From contig OY759261.1 of NCBI GenBank assembly GCA_963662155.1, forward strand, positions 45,699,911 through 45,763,910: a stretch of 64,000 nt of DNA, in the 5' to 3' direction. A program made the translations under genes and the position numbers. Positions 14,440-27,226 of the stretch are shown here, in pieces; position 1 is the stretch's first letter, and every line of letters starts with the position of its first letter. Below the pieces are notes generated by a model. It ran no database searches and had not been told where the DNA came from. It saw nothing but the letters and a program-made list of their open reading frames with translations. This DNA is from Lamellibrachia columna. Taxonomy: Eukaryota; Annelida; Polychaeta; Sabellida; Siboglinidae.

Positions 14440-15160
14440 CCGACGTATTCAGTGTATACATAAATACGCGTGAGTGTATCATCAAGTTCGACCTATATTA
14501 GTAGGCTTTTATTGAAGATGATATCACATATAATATAATATTATACATCAACACAATAGGCTACGGCAAAAGTCCCTCATGCACATCTGGAGAATATCTT
14601 CCCTGGTATAGGTAAATATGAGAACCTCCAGCAACCAAACGTCGCCCCTTTATGGGGCGTAGAAGTTTCTTTTGAACTGCCCTTCAATATAAATGTACGG
14701 CACCTCGATTGTCTGAAACGCTAAGTTGAGAATTTATGGAACCCGTAAGTCAATACGATCTGTAGAAATTACCTCTTGTCTGGCCACTTGTCTGACCTCG
14801 TGTCCTTAATCTATCTACTCCGTGCGTAGACACTAGACAAATGTGCGGCCTGACCGTATAGTGGGTCAATGCAATATTGATTACCCCTGCCAGAGTCTAA
14901 CAAAGAGCATCGACGCTCTTTGTCTGTTCTGTAGGTGTGTCAATGTTTCATTGACCTTTCCGCCCGGTCTAGTTAACACCCTTCATCCATCTAGTTCGTA
15001 CCTGTGACTATGCACTTCAAGTGTTATCCTCTTATATAAATATATAACAATCTTATTAATAACTCATAATTTACCATTACTATACATGGTTGTCTGTTAT
15101 TCCGTGGCGCCTCTAGTGGATAACACAACACTACAGCTTGTACGTTAAATTCAAACACTC
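14440..15160 (+). repeat. Dispersed repeat, copy 1
   Basis: Matches 62,370-62,875 over most of its length, for example CACATCTGGAGAA(T/C)ATCTTC, GGCCTGACCGTA and CGCCCGGTCTAGTTAACACC. Not coding. Each copy follows unique sequence, so it may be a solo LTR or a non-coding DNA transposon. Confidence 0.75.
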
Positions 15161-16996
15161 TACCATTGTCTCATCCCGAGAGCTGCTGGACTAGAGTCAT
15201 CAAGTACACGATTGTTGCACTAGAGTCCCACTTTTACAAGGCTTGGAACATCACTTCAGATATACAACGACGTGTTAACTGTGAAAACATGTTTTGTCAT
15301 AGCATCTAAATATCAAAACAATATGTAGACCACATTAATTTCACAGTGTCGCAGGATACTTTGCATTAAGAAATATTCGCCTCATGGCAATTAAAATAGT
15401 GGTGAATTCATTTTGGGATAGCCTCTATTATAAATACGGGTATAGTGTTTTTGTTACGGCGTGATTCCCTGTCAGTAGCGTTCGCAGAACGTTATTTATT
15501 CGAGCTCTAAAGGTCAACACTAACAACACGTCAAAGTGTCCATACACTCATGACTTTGTCGTGCCAGGTGTCAGTCGAGCGGTGTTTGTGTGGAAAACAC
15601 GAACACCGAACTGTGGAAATCAGTGTTAGTTGAGCCATTTTTTTATAATAATTTTGATATGCAGTGCACAATCATATTCATAAGACAAAATTGTTTTTAC
15701 TCACATAACCTATGATTATTAGTAGATTATTTTATACCAAGTTAATATGTATAGTATGAATAGATAGTTATATGTAGCTAGGTAAATAGGGTTGGTAAGC
15801 TGGCTCAAATATAACTTGGTGTGGGGTAAGTTGAGCTACAATGTAGAGTTAGTTGGGTAAATGCTTTATTTGTATAATTTACGTAGGTCTTGTACTAAAA
15901 TTCCATAACAACTCAACTATCACTTGGTGTGGGGTAAGTTGAGCTACAATGTAGAGTTAGTTGGGTAAATGCTTTATTTGTATAATTTACGTAGGTCTTG
16001 TACTAAAATTCCATAACAACTCAGCCAACACATCTACCCATTGGGTACAGCACGTCTCTAACAAGTCTACATGCCATATCAATAAGTCGACACACTTAGT
16101 TAACATAGACTTAAAGGCCATTCGTAACCAAAGTAACTAACTGCTAATATATTACCTTGATAGCGATTCGATGTCCCCATTTGGTCGGAAAAAAATAATT
16201 CCCTGATGTATTTTGGGGTGAAGAATACTCACCTTCGTTCTTTACCCGCTTTTCAGCTAACCCTCCCTAGGGTCTTGAGTGGCTCAACTAGCCCCGTTTC
16301 ATCAATTACACTTTTTTAATTAACTTCTCATTAATGCGCGAAGTTATGTAAATAATCTTCTTCCCAGTGCATAGCTATACCATTTGTAAGTGCTCAGATA
16401 AGAAAGTCTGGTCACGTGCACTGATAGTTTACACACCAGTAGACATTAATCACTATCACCAAAAGTTTCAATAAACGTCAAAAAACATACTTTTAACCCA
16501 CATTTTGTGTCCGTTGTGACAAATAGCACTTATTGTACATCAATCATGTTCTAATAACATGTTGAATCACTGGGTGGTACCAAGTAACTGTCGCTGTTGT
16601 AATTTCTTGGAAAACATGAGTGGCTCAACTAACCCAGTGGCTCAAGCAACACTGCCTTCCCCTATGTCAATGCTCCACTCTCACATGTCCACAGTTATAT
16701 TATATCAGTGATATGCTGAATAATGTTTATTACATATACAAATATTTTTATTACACAAATCCCAAATAATAATATATACGTTTTGTACCACTGCACATAA
16801 TACACACATTATTACACCATAATGTAAAGCGCAAGGTCGTTGAGTGTAGTTTAGATTACTTGTTTTAAGTTTTTATAATTTTCTGGCGTTTTATGATTCT
16901 TTCCTGTCAACGTCCTAAATCAACGGTCTGATACATTGTTGAGTTGATTGATGAGGCAGGTAAACCTAGCTGTCTGAAGAACAAAGACCGGTCAGG
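15161..16996. repeat. Gene-free stretch with a 108-bp tandem duplication
   Basis: The only structure seen is a near-exact direct duplication (15,815-15,922 and 15,923-16,030) with the words CTTGGTGTGGGGTAAGTTGA and TTGTACTAAAATTCCATAAC. No coding signal elsewhere in the stretch. Confidence 0.7.
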
Positions 16997-17580
16997 TCAC
17001 GTTCTTGACTCCTCAGTGGCCTTGGTGACAGTGACCTCGGTGTCATCAGTGTCCTTGGCGTCCTCGGCATCCTCGGTGTCTTGAACATCGTCGACGTCCT
17101 CGGTGTCCTTGGTTTCCTTGGTGTCTTCGGCGTCATCGATGTCCCCGGCGTCTTCGGCGTCTTCGGCGTCCTCGGCGTCCTCAGTGTCCTTGGTATGCTC
17201 GGTGTCTTCGATGTCCTCGGCGTCCTCTATGTCCTCGACGTCCACGGCGTGTTTGACGTCATTGGCTTCGTTGTTCTCAGCGTCTTCGGCGTCTTCATTG
17301 TCCTCATTGTCCTCGCCGTCCTTGGCTACTTCGGTATCCTCAGTGTCGTCGGGTCCTCGGTGTCCTTAGCATTCTCGGCGTCCTCGGCGTCCTCTGTGTC
17401 CTTGGTGTCCTCGGCATCTTCGGCACCCTTGATATGCTCGGAGTCGCCGGCGCCTTTAGCGTCCTCGGTGTCCTCGGCGTCGTCCTCGGCGTCCTCTGTG
17501 TCCTCGGTATCCTCGGCGTCCTCAGTATACCTGGTGTCCTCGGTGTCATCGGCGTCCTCGGTGTCCTCGGAAGGATTTCC
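16997..17580 (-). repeat. 9-bp minisatellite (about 60 imperfect units)
   Basis: Units of the type GTCCTCGGC / GTCCTCGGT. On the minus strand they translate as Asp/Glu/Ala/Thr strings (EDTEDAEDAED). Other frames are also open, as expected for a 9-bp unit, so coding is not supported by this alone. Confidence 0.8.
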
Positions 17581-17879
17581 GTCCAACCGCGGTATGATGG
17601 GGATTACTATGCAGAATGAAATTGACTTATATCGAACAGTAATCTCTATTAGGATTACAATACATGTATGATGTTAAAACGTTGTAAGAAATAGTTAGCA
17701 GAATATGGAATCCAGACACTGTGTACTTTATGAATAATATTATCATCTTAGCTCCCTGACTCCAGACTTGGTTGTCTGTGTGGGTGGAATCAATAACTGC
17801 TGAATTTGCAGATATTAACATGATGTTAGTGTAGGCAAAACGTTTGCTATACGGGCAACGGGTTATATCTGTTTTTTTT

Positions 17880-17950
17880 AAAAAGGTAAAGGTAAGTGCT
17901 TATATGGCGCGGTATCCAGTCCTTAGGACTGCTCAAAGCGCTTTAAACTT
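17880..17950 (-). mobile_element. SINE tail fragment
   Basis: CGCGGTATCCAGTCCTTAGG and CTCAAAGCGCTTTA are the reverse complement of the SINE 3' end seen at 30,384. Confidence 0.6.
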
Positions 17951-17959
17951 CTAGTTTGT

Positions 17960-18545
17960 AGAGATAGCTATAGTAGTATGGTTGTTGTATAGTAGAGCTG
18001 TAATAGTATGGTTGTTGTATAGTAGAGCTGTAGTAGTATGGTTGTTGTATAGTAGAGCTCTTGTAGTATGGTTGTTGTATAGTAGAGCTCTAGTAGTATG
18101 GTTGTTGTATAGTAGAGCTGAAGTAATATGGTTGTTGTATAGTAGAGCTGTAGTAGTAGTTTTGTTGTATAGTAAAGTTGTGGTAGTATGGTTGTTGTAT
18201 AATAGAGCTGTGTAAGTATGGTTGTTGTATAGTAGAGCTGTAGTAGTGTAGTTGTTGTATAGTAGAATTGTTGTAGTATGGTTGTTGCATAGTAGAGTTG
18301 TAGTAGTATGGTCGTTGTATAGTAGATATTTAGTAGTATGGTTGTTGTATAGTTGAGCTGTAGTAGTATGGTTGTTGTATAGCAGAGCTGTAATAGTATG
18401 GTTGTTGTATAGTAGAGCTGTAGTAGTTTGGTTGTTGTATAGTAGAGCTGTGGTAGTATGGTTGTTATATAGTAGATATGTAGTAGTATGGTTGTTGTAT
18501 AGTAGAGCTGTAGTAGTATGGTTGTTGTATAGAAGAGGTGTAGAG
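17960..18545 (+). repeat. 30-bp minisatellite (about 19 units)
   Basis: Units built on TAGTAGTATGGTTGTTGTAT followed by AGTAGAGCTG, with point variants. Open frames across it are shadows of the 30-bp period. Confidence 0.95.
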
Positions 18546-19049
18546 TAGAATAGTTGTAGTAGAGATGTTGCTATGCGTACGGACTTCGACTAATAAAAGT
18601 CACGGTGTGATCGAAGCTGAGATTTTTTTATAAAACAATGTGAATTATTCGTTGTCGTGTCCTGACGGTCCTGAACGAAATAATGATAATTTGTTGACTT
18701 GACGCAATAGATTGAAAGATATGGTGGAATTCCTTGTTAAGCATCAATAAAAATTCCAACATGGGTTCATAAAAGTTTGGTTTTGTCTAACTATTCTCGT
18801 ATTAACGGAAGAATAACGCCGTACCATCATCAAATGTTGGTACATAAAGAAATCCATGGAATTACCTTGAAGCACGATGACGCCAAAAACCAAAAAAAAT
18901 AGAAGCGCGGTGCACTGTGGGCCTAATAGGGAGTCCGATAAGCGATATTGTGGCTAGAAGCCAGACGATTCATGCACACCGAAATTGATACGTGCAGCCA
19001 TTTATATTTCTGCAGTACAGGCTGAAAAAGAGGCCTATTTTTGAGCAAC
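18546..19049. other. Gene-free stretch
   Basis: Nothing recognised. Confidence 0.4.
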
Positions 19050-19620
19050 CGGGGCCGGAAGTTTAACATTTGTCTCTTTGGCTGAAATTGATTTTTGGGG
19101 TGTTGAGTTCGTGAAAATATAAGATGACATTTTCTAAAAGAAAATTGTTTATACAACAAAATGCCACCGCTGGTGAACTATCACTGAAATGAGGGTATAT
19201 TTTACTTTTAGCATCGGTGACTTTGACGTTTGGATAACTAACCTCACTGTCTTACACCGATCGATACCAATGTACATGTGAAGTATCGTGAAGATCGGGC
19301 GCTCGATAGTCGATTTATCGTCGGAAAGGAAAGAGCGTGAAAAAAAATTATTTTAACTCTGGCATTACAAATAGTTTTAAAATAGTTTTACAAATAGTTT
19401 TGTTAAACTTACTGAACCAATAAACCTGGCGTTTGATACAAAGATCACCTTCCTAAGTGCTATAGTTGTGGAGATATGACATTTCAATGATAAACTGGCG
19501 GGAAAAAGGCCGCCATCTTGTTAGCACTTACTTCAGAAAATTTCACCTTATGTCTTCATCAACTCAACACCCCCAAGATCAATTTTAACCGTAGCGACAA
19601 ATGTTATACTTCCGGCCCCG
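19050..19620. mobile_element. Foldback / MITE-like element
   Basis: The first and last roughly 85 bases are inverted copies: CGGGGCCGGAAG then GGGGTGTTGAGTT on the left, and their complements on the right, with about 80-85 percent agreement by eye. The interior is unique and non-coding. No convincing target duplication was found. Confidence 0.55.
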
Positions 19621-19910
19621 ATACACTATTATGTGCACTTTCTATATTTACATGCCGCGCATGAAAGTATCAGCTACGGTGGCGTTAGTCGGGCAGCGAA
19701 ACTAAATAGTGAAGTTGTAGGGTTGACGAAATCATTGTATGTTATCATAGTCATGGCTGCAACCTTGTGTATTCATAATGTCGTTATAATGCCCTATCTT
19801 AAGAGAACGTGGATGTGATGCCTAGTGCTAGTGGATCTGCTGTTCAAGAAACAACGTCACGAGTGTACACACACACGCCCACACCCACGCACACCCACGC
19901 GCACGCACAC

Positions 19911-20780
<870 letters not shown>

Positions 20781-20784
20781 TTTA

Positions 20785-23700
20785 TTTATTTTATGTATAG
20801 GATATTAAACGAAATGTTTTAATAGGTTGGTTATGTGTATGGATACTGTCGCTGTCTTGCCACATGCACACATAGACAGTCTCCATACCCACACCATGGA
20901 TAGGTTTACGCTGAGTACTGTGTTTTAAAGGCATTTTAGGTGAGGAGGTGTGGTGAAAGGGAGTTCCATGATAGCTTCTTGAAATGATTTTGGGTGTTTT
21001 ATGTTGGTAATTTTTGTTGGAATCATATTCCATATGCGAATGGCCCGGGGATAAAATGAAAAGACCATTGCATTTATACGACACATGGGGGCTACGTATT
21101 GTCCACGGGTTCAAAAGCGAGTTAGTAGGCCTGGAGGGGGGGGGAGTGATATCTGTAATGTTATTGATAATTTTGAAGAAGGTTTGGCTTGTTTAATGAT
21201 ACGTCTTCGTTCGAGGTTGGCCATCCAAGGGCAGTAATTAGATCTGCTGGATTTGTGTTCCGTCTGTAATATTTTTTAACAAATCTGGCAGAAGAGTGTT
21301 GTACTCTTTCAAAGCTTTTATTTTGTGAAAAGGTGTGAGGATTCCATATGGGTGAAGAGTACTCGAGTGTTGGCCGTATTAGCGTGTTGCAGGCTGTTTG
21401 TTTAACTTCGGATTTACATGGGCCAAAAGTTCGTTTAATCATGCCTAAAACTTTCGAAGATTTTGAAGTTATGTGACGTGATTTGTCCAGGTTAATTTGG
21501 AATCCAATTTTTCTCCTAGATTTGAGTGGCTGGATACAGTGGATAATGGCTGGCCAGAAAGCGAGTACTTGTGTGGGTTGGGTTTAGTTTTGTTTGTTAT
21601 TGGAAGGTGGCCACATTTAGATACATTAATTTCCATTTGCGATTTGTCTGACCATGTTTGGAGTTGGCTTAGGTCAGTTTGGAGTATTTGGTGGTCGGTT
21701 TTGGAAGAAATTTTACGATATATAATACTGTCATCTGCAAGAAGGCGTATAGAAGATTTGATGTTCCCATCTATGTCATTTATGTAGAGTAAGAAGAGGA
21801 CAGGTCCTAGAACTGAACCCTGTGGGACACCAGATGTGACATATGTGGTGTCCGACAGGGCTCCGTTAACTGAGACTCTCTGTTTGCGGTTGGATAGGAA
21901 ATATTTGATCCAATTTTGAGTGTTTCTGGTGATTCCGTAGGAGGTCAATTTTGATAGAAAACGTAGGTGAGGCACTTTGTCGAAGGCTTTGGCAAAGTCA
22001 AGCAGGATTGCGTCAATTTGGGTCTAGTTGTACATAGCAGTCATCCAGTCGTGGACTCTCTCAATGAGTTGAGATTCACAAGACAGTCCCGACTGGAATC
22101 CGTGTTGAAAGTGGAGAATTATGTTATGCCTGTGCAGGTGTTTCCACATATTGCTTAGGATGATATGTTCCATTACTTTACAGAGGATGCAGGTTAATGA
22201 TATGGGTCTCTAGCTAGCAGGGTCAGATTTGTGGCTCTTTTTGTGTATAGGAGTTACTAATGTTTGTAGCCAGTCGTTAGGAAGTTTACCTGTGTTGTCT
22301 GATTGTTGGAAAATTTTGGTGATGATGGGAGCTATCTGCTTTGCAGTTTCGTTAAGGAATCTGGCTGGGAGTTCATCTGGGCCTGTAGCTTTGTTCTGGT
22401 ATAGATTTTCCAGCTGTTTATTACGCTATCTAAGCCAATTTCTAGAAGGGGGTGTTGAGGTAAGTAGAGGGGTCTATTTGGGGGATGGGATGCTTTTATT
22501 GCTAAATACAGAGCTAAATTGGTTGCTTAGGGCATTTGCTTTATCACGATCATTTATTATTGGCTGGTCGTTTATTCGAAGTGTGGGAATGCCAATGTGT
22601 TCTTGTTTATTTGCCTTAATAAATGACCAGAATAGTTTTGGATTAGTTTTCAGGCTGTCTCCAATGTGGTTGTTAACATAGTCTTTGTAAGATTTTGCTA
22701 ATGCTTTAGTAGCTTGCTTTCGGAGTTCCTTAAAATTTTCCCAGTCACTGTTTAGTCCAGTTTGCTTTGCCTTTTTGTGGCTTTTGTTACGTCTTCTCTG
22801 CATTCTAATTAGTTCACGTGTTACCCAGGGAGGTGTGTTTTAGCTTTTGTATATCGTCTAGATATGTTATTGTTAATTAAGGTAGTCAGACGTTCGCGGA
22901 AAAAGGTTCAGTTTATGTCTATATCCTGTGAGTTGGGGTCCATGTCGAAGTACTCACGATTTAGTTTGTCCCTGTCGTCTTTGAGTTTGTCCCAGTCTGC
23001 TGATTTGTAACTATAAACGTTGTGGGGGGAGGGGGGTTTCTTGTTGCGAACTGGGTTTCAGTTGACATTGAAGGTCACCGATTCGTGATCGCTCATACCA
23101 GGAGTGGTATGGGTGTTGATGATAACAGAGGGATTTGAGATGAGTATGAGGTCAAAAATTTTACCAGAAGCGATACTTGTGGGGTCGTTTACCATGTTTT
23201 GCAGCCCAAAGTCTTTAGTTATTTCTAGTAGTTTGTTATGCTTGCTAGCAGTGCTGTTATTAGTGGTCTGGTGATTTGTCTAGTTGATATCAGGGAGGTT
23301 AAAATCTCCAGCTATGACTACGTTAGGGGCAGTTTTTTTGTGATCTATATAGTTTAGTTAGGGAGTCATGGAGAGCTTCAATTGATTGGAGGTGGTCATT
23401 TGGGGTTCGATAATAAGATGCATAGTATATGCATTTGTTTCGTGCAAAGTGAATTTTTGTCCAAACTATTTCACAATTGGAGTTTAACGTTTGGAGGGAT
23501 TCAGCTACAATGTTGTCACGGAAGGCTATAAGGACTCCACCGCCATGGACATTCCTGTCTTTTCTGATGGCCTCATATTTGGGTGGTAGGAAAGAGTGTG
23601 TAGCATAGTTTGCATCTAATTTAGTTTCAACTAGAAAAATGATGTCTGGGTTATTACATTGAATAGTTGCCTTTAGTTGGGTTGCTTTTTCTAAGCTCTT

Positions 23701-24540
23701 AACGCTGATGGTGTTTATAAAAAATACTTTAAGTGTGTTTCCTTGGATTTTCTTGTGACGTTCGAGGGTTGAGGTGTTTTGGGGGGTTTGGGACGAAAAT
23801 TAATCCTGCATTTTGTGATATGTGGAGTGTTGGGGTACTAAGCATAGAGCTGTCAGACCAGGTGTTGGAAGAATTGGATTGCTTATTTCAAGGGGGAGAA
23901 GTGGTAATATTTGGAATTCCACAATGGTCGCAGAGCCAGAAGTCACTTTGATTAAACAAGGAGTTGTAGGATGATGGGGTTATACCAACACAATGTATGT
24001 GGTGCCATTGATTACATTCTTCGCAGAGAATAGCCTTGTCTAGGTTTCTGACAGGTTGATGACAACTTCCACAAGGACAAATTGGGCATCCATATGGGCC
24101 AGGGTTTGGGTGTATGTCGCCTGAGAATGCGATCAGTCTGCTGAGGTACAGATGTGTAAGAATGTCTGATTTGAATTTGATTTTGGGTGGGAATTTAATT
24201 CGGGGTTTTAAAGTTAGGGCATAATATTTTGGTTTAATTTTGAGATTTGATCGAGATACGCGTTGACATGTTCCAATGATCGTTGGTATTAGGAGAATGA
24301 CGGTGATAATTTTCGTTAGCCCAAGTTTTAATCCGCGTGGAGTGCGGGACTAGGTGAGACGAATAGTTCCTAAAAGGAGATCTGAATTGGAATACATCAT
24401 TCTGTAGCATGGTTTTCTGAAAGTTAGATCCAAATGCAAAAATGTGGCGACTTGAAGAAAAAGTAAGCTTACTAATGAAATACTTAGCGATGAAATGAAA
24501 AGAACTCACCGGGTCGGCGCCGGCAGTGGAAGTCCGCCAT
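20785..24540 (-). pseudogene. Near full-length LINE: PHD finger, endonuclease, RT (degenerate)
   Basis: Read leftward from about 24,510: an N-terminal leader; a 2A-like motif GDIHPNPGP (24,095-24,121); a C4HC3 PHD-like finger (CGSCHQPVRN, CEECNQWHHIHC, WLCDHC; about 23,925-24,090); an APE endonuclease (FLVETKLD, RNVHGGGVLIAF, YYRTPND, GDFNLPDIN; about 23,270-23,720); a linker (FWSFIKANK); RT boxes (SGVPQGSVLGPVLFLLYIND, RLLADDSIIYRK; about 21,480-21,975); LEYSSPIWNP; and the tail VFSFYPRAIRIWN (about 21,030). Many stops and frameshifts break the endonuclease and the 5' half of the RT, so it is inactive. The architecture fits CR1-like LINEs of marine invertebrates. Confidence 0.8.
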
Positions 24541-24732
24541 CTTGGAAATGTTGGTTCATGTGTTGCGGTAAAGGGTGTTGTTTTGATTAATTGTGTTTGT
24601 TGTCATTTGGTGTTTGTCTGGTTCTGCGTGATCAGAGGATTATGTTGAGTTGTTGTACTATTTGTTGTCAGTCTTTGTGTTGATGAACATGTTGTGTTGG
24701 TGAAATGTGTAGAGCGATGTAAAGGACACGTA

Positions 24733-24756
24733 CCACCCGCGACGCATGCGCACTCC

Positions 24757-24814
<58 letters not shown>

Positions 24815-24836
24815 AGTGCGCATGCGTCGGGGGTGG
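24733..24836. repeat. 26-bp inverted repeat around (TA)n
   Basis: 24,733-24,758 and 24,811-24,836 are inverted copies with one mismatch, sharing GACGCATGCGCACTCCTA. The space between is TA repeat. A second TA run follows at 24,842-24,932. Confidence 0.9.
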
Positions 24837-24841
24837 AACGA

Positions 24842-24934
<93 letters not shown>

Positions 24935-24937
24935 AAA

Positions 24938-25290
24938 TTACAAAAAAACTTGATTAAAAAGAAAGGTTATCAGGTCCTTCTGAAAACGTCTAGTATCACG
25001 TTGCGTTCTTAGCCCTATTGGAAGAGTTTTCCAGACGCTGGGATATTCACTCGAGAAAGCCCGTCGGCCGAGCCGTTCCAGGTTTACCTTAGGAACAACA
25101 ATGAGAGAATGGTCAGTCGAACGAATACTGCGACAGAAAACGTATGGAGATATACGGTCAGCACGGTAACGTGGAGTGTTTGCAGGCACGTCTCCGTGCA
25201 TAAAGGTCAACCGTTTAAACTGACTTCACTGCGCCACAGGTAGCCAGTGCAGCTCTCGAAGTGCCGCCGTCATACTGTGTTGGTCACGTC
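24938..25290 (-). pseudogene. LINE ORF2 3' tail
   Basis: The minus strand reads ALRELHWLPVAQ, then YRADRISPYVFC and GRRAFSSEYPSVWKTLP...[10 protein letters not shown]: the common C-terminal tail of invertebrate LINE RTs. It abuts the TA array on its 3' side. No RT domain is attached. Confidence 0.7.
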
Positions 25291-25681
25291 GACGTACACA
25301 GAGGACGACACGAGCACCTGGAGTCGACGTAGACAGAGGACGACACGCGCACCTGCAGTCGACGCAGCAGGACTCCGGTAATGCCGTACAGGGCCGTATT
25401 TGTGAAGTCGAGTCGCGACGTGACAGGCGCGTGTGCAATACAAAAATAAATACATAAATACATACATACATACATACATATATACATATATACAAACATA
25501 CATACATACATACATACATACATACATACATGCATACATACATACATACATACATACAAACATGCGTACATGCGTACATGCGTACATACGTACCTACGTA
25601 CCTACGTACATACGTACGCACATACGCACATACGCACATACGTACATACGTACGTACGTACGTACGTACGTACGTACGTAC

Positions 25682-25712
<31 letters not shown>

Positions 25713-25782
25713 CATACATTCATACATACATACATACATACATACATACATACATACTTACATACATACATACAATACAATT
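25291..25782. repeat. (CATA)n / (CGTA)n tetranucleotide array
   Basis: Preceded by a doubled GTCGACGTA(C/G)ACAGAGGACG unit (25,287-25,365), then about 340 bases of CATA with a CGTA core (25,570-25,680). All long open frames here are repeat shadows. Confidence 0.95.
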
Positions 25783-26454
25783 GCTAAATATGCGTAACAG
25801 TATTCCTTAAGCGATACACCGTCAACTGTGGTTTTTTTCTGGCGATGGCTCGTTGGCGATATGGAAAATGTGCAACAAATGTCTTGTGTTTGTAAAAACA
25901 ATGACTTGTAGGCATATGGATCGGGAGTAGATATTTTAATTTTGCGTTCTGCACAACCGTCAATCGTTGGCATTGTGGAACTCGAGCAAGTGCAAGCTAG
26001 TGACCTTGATAAACGGCATTCAGCTAATATTTAAAGGGTCGTTGCTGGCTAAAGGTTAAATGGTTCATGACGTCAAAGCAATCACTCTTACATTGAGGTG
26101 GCGCAGTCAAAGAGCCAAGCCCATCAAAGTTTATAATTCGACCTTTCACACATAACTCTTATGGTGTGGAGTCAATACGTACTATACAGATTCATGGATC
26201 AAGTCAGGTGTGTAGACTCAAAACCAGGCCATCTGTCGAGCTGTTGAGGAACTAATGATTGAAGCGTTCCGTTCTGATTTCTGTATGCTATTTGATGCAC
26301 TTTACTGTCTAACATTTTCTCTAAACAAATATATAGCACTTTTACCAGCATCGTTTTACGAGGACTGAAAATAGATATATTGTTTTTGTAGGAAAATGCC
26401 GAATGGTAAATCATAATTAATCATAAAAGTAAATCCGTATATTAGTTATTTTCG
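25783..26454. other. Gene-free stretch
   Basis: Nothing recognised. Confidence 0.4.
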
Positions 26455-27226
26455 AAAACGCTCGAAATGCAATAAAAATTTATATAAGTGAGTCAGTTTC
26501 GATTCAATTAATATGTTCCCCCGTCAACCACTCCTTACCTCTTCTCGTTTACTTTCAACTGGTCATTCCAGGTGAACGTGACTCGGGTCCAACAACCCCA
26601 TAAGTGTTGAATCTCGCAAAGCCCGTTAGCGTTGTTCCAACTCCCATATGTCCATGTGTACCGTTGATCAAGGAAGTATTAAATGTTAATAAGCTATTTG
26701 TGGAATACTGGTTGTGAAATGCCGAACAACGAAGACGTTTTGTAGGGCAATGTACACAGTTTGTAGGGCAATGTACACAGTTTGTAGGGCAATGTACACA
26801 GTTTGTAGGGCAATGTACACAGTTTGCATTGCTACATGTATCTTACAAAATATTAAAATAAACAAATTAAATATGAAATTAAATTAAATGTTGGCAGAGT
26901 GCAATAAGATTGCCATCCAAAGCAATATTAAGTTCATATTGCTAAACGTAGCTTAGTAAGATAAACACATACATTCATGTATCAGGACGAGCAAACGCGA
27001 ACACATAGATCGGTGCCCTCCTGGTGCTTGGTGGACGCGAGTGTGGATAGATGGTTAGTTTAGTGACACGGTAATAATCTAAGAGGCTGACTTGTAACTA
27101 GCTGACACTAAAAGTAAAAATAATACTCAGCGGCTTTGCCAAGCAGTCAGCTCCACAAATGCAGGTGTCTCCCACAACATACATCCTTTGAAGACCATTT
27201 AAGCTGATCGATTCGGTCCCACCCTG
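26455..27226. repeat. 5' flank of gene C, duplicated from gene A
   Basis: Matches 55-760. Inside it a 21-bp unit (TTTGTAGGGCAATGTACACAG, four copies at 26,739-26,826) is expanded here; gene A has a single unit near 343. Confidence 0.8.

Noticed and set aside
21497..22681. Plus-strand frames of 96-150 codons within the 20.8-24.5 kb LINE
   Set aside because: Antisense to recognisable RT motifs on the minus strand.
25433..25810. Frames of Thr-Tyr-Ile-His repeats
   Set aside because: Translation of (CATA)n; no coding evidence.
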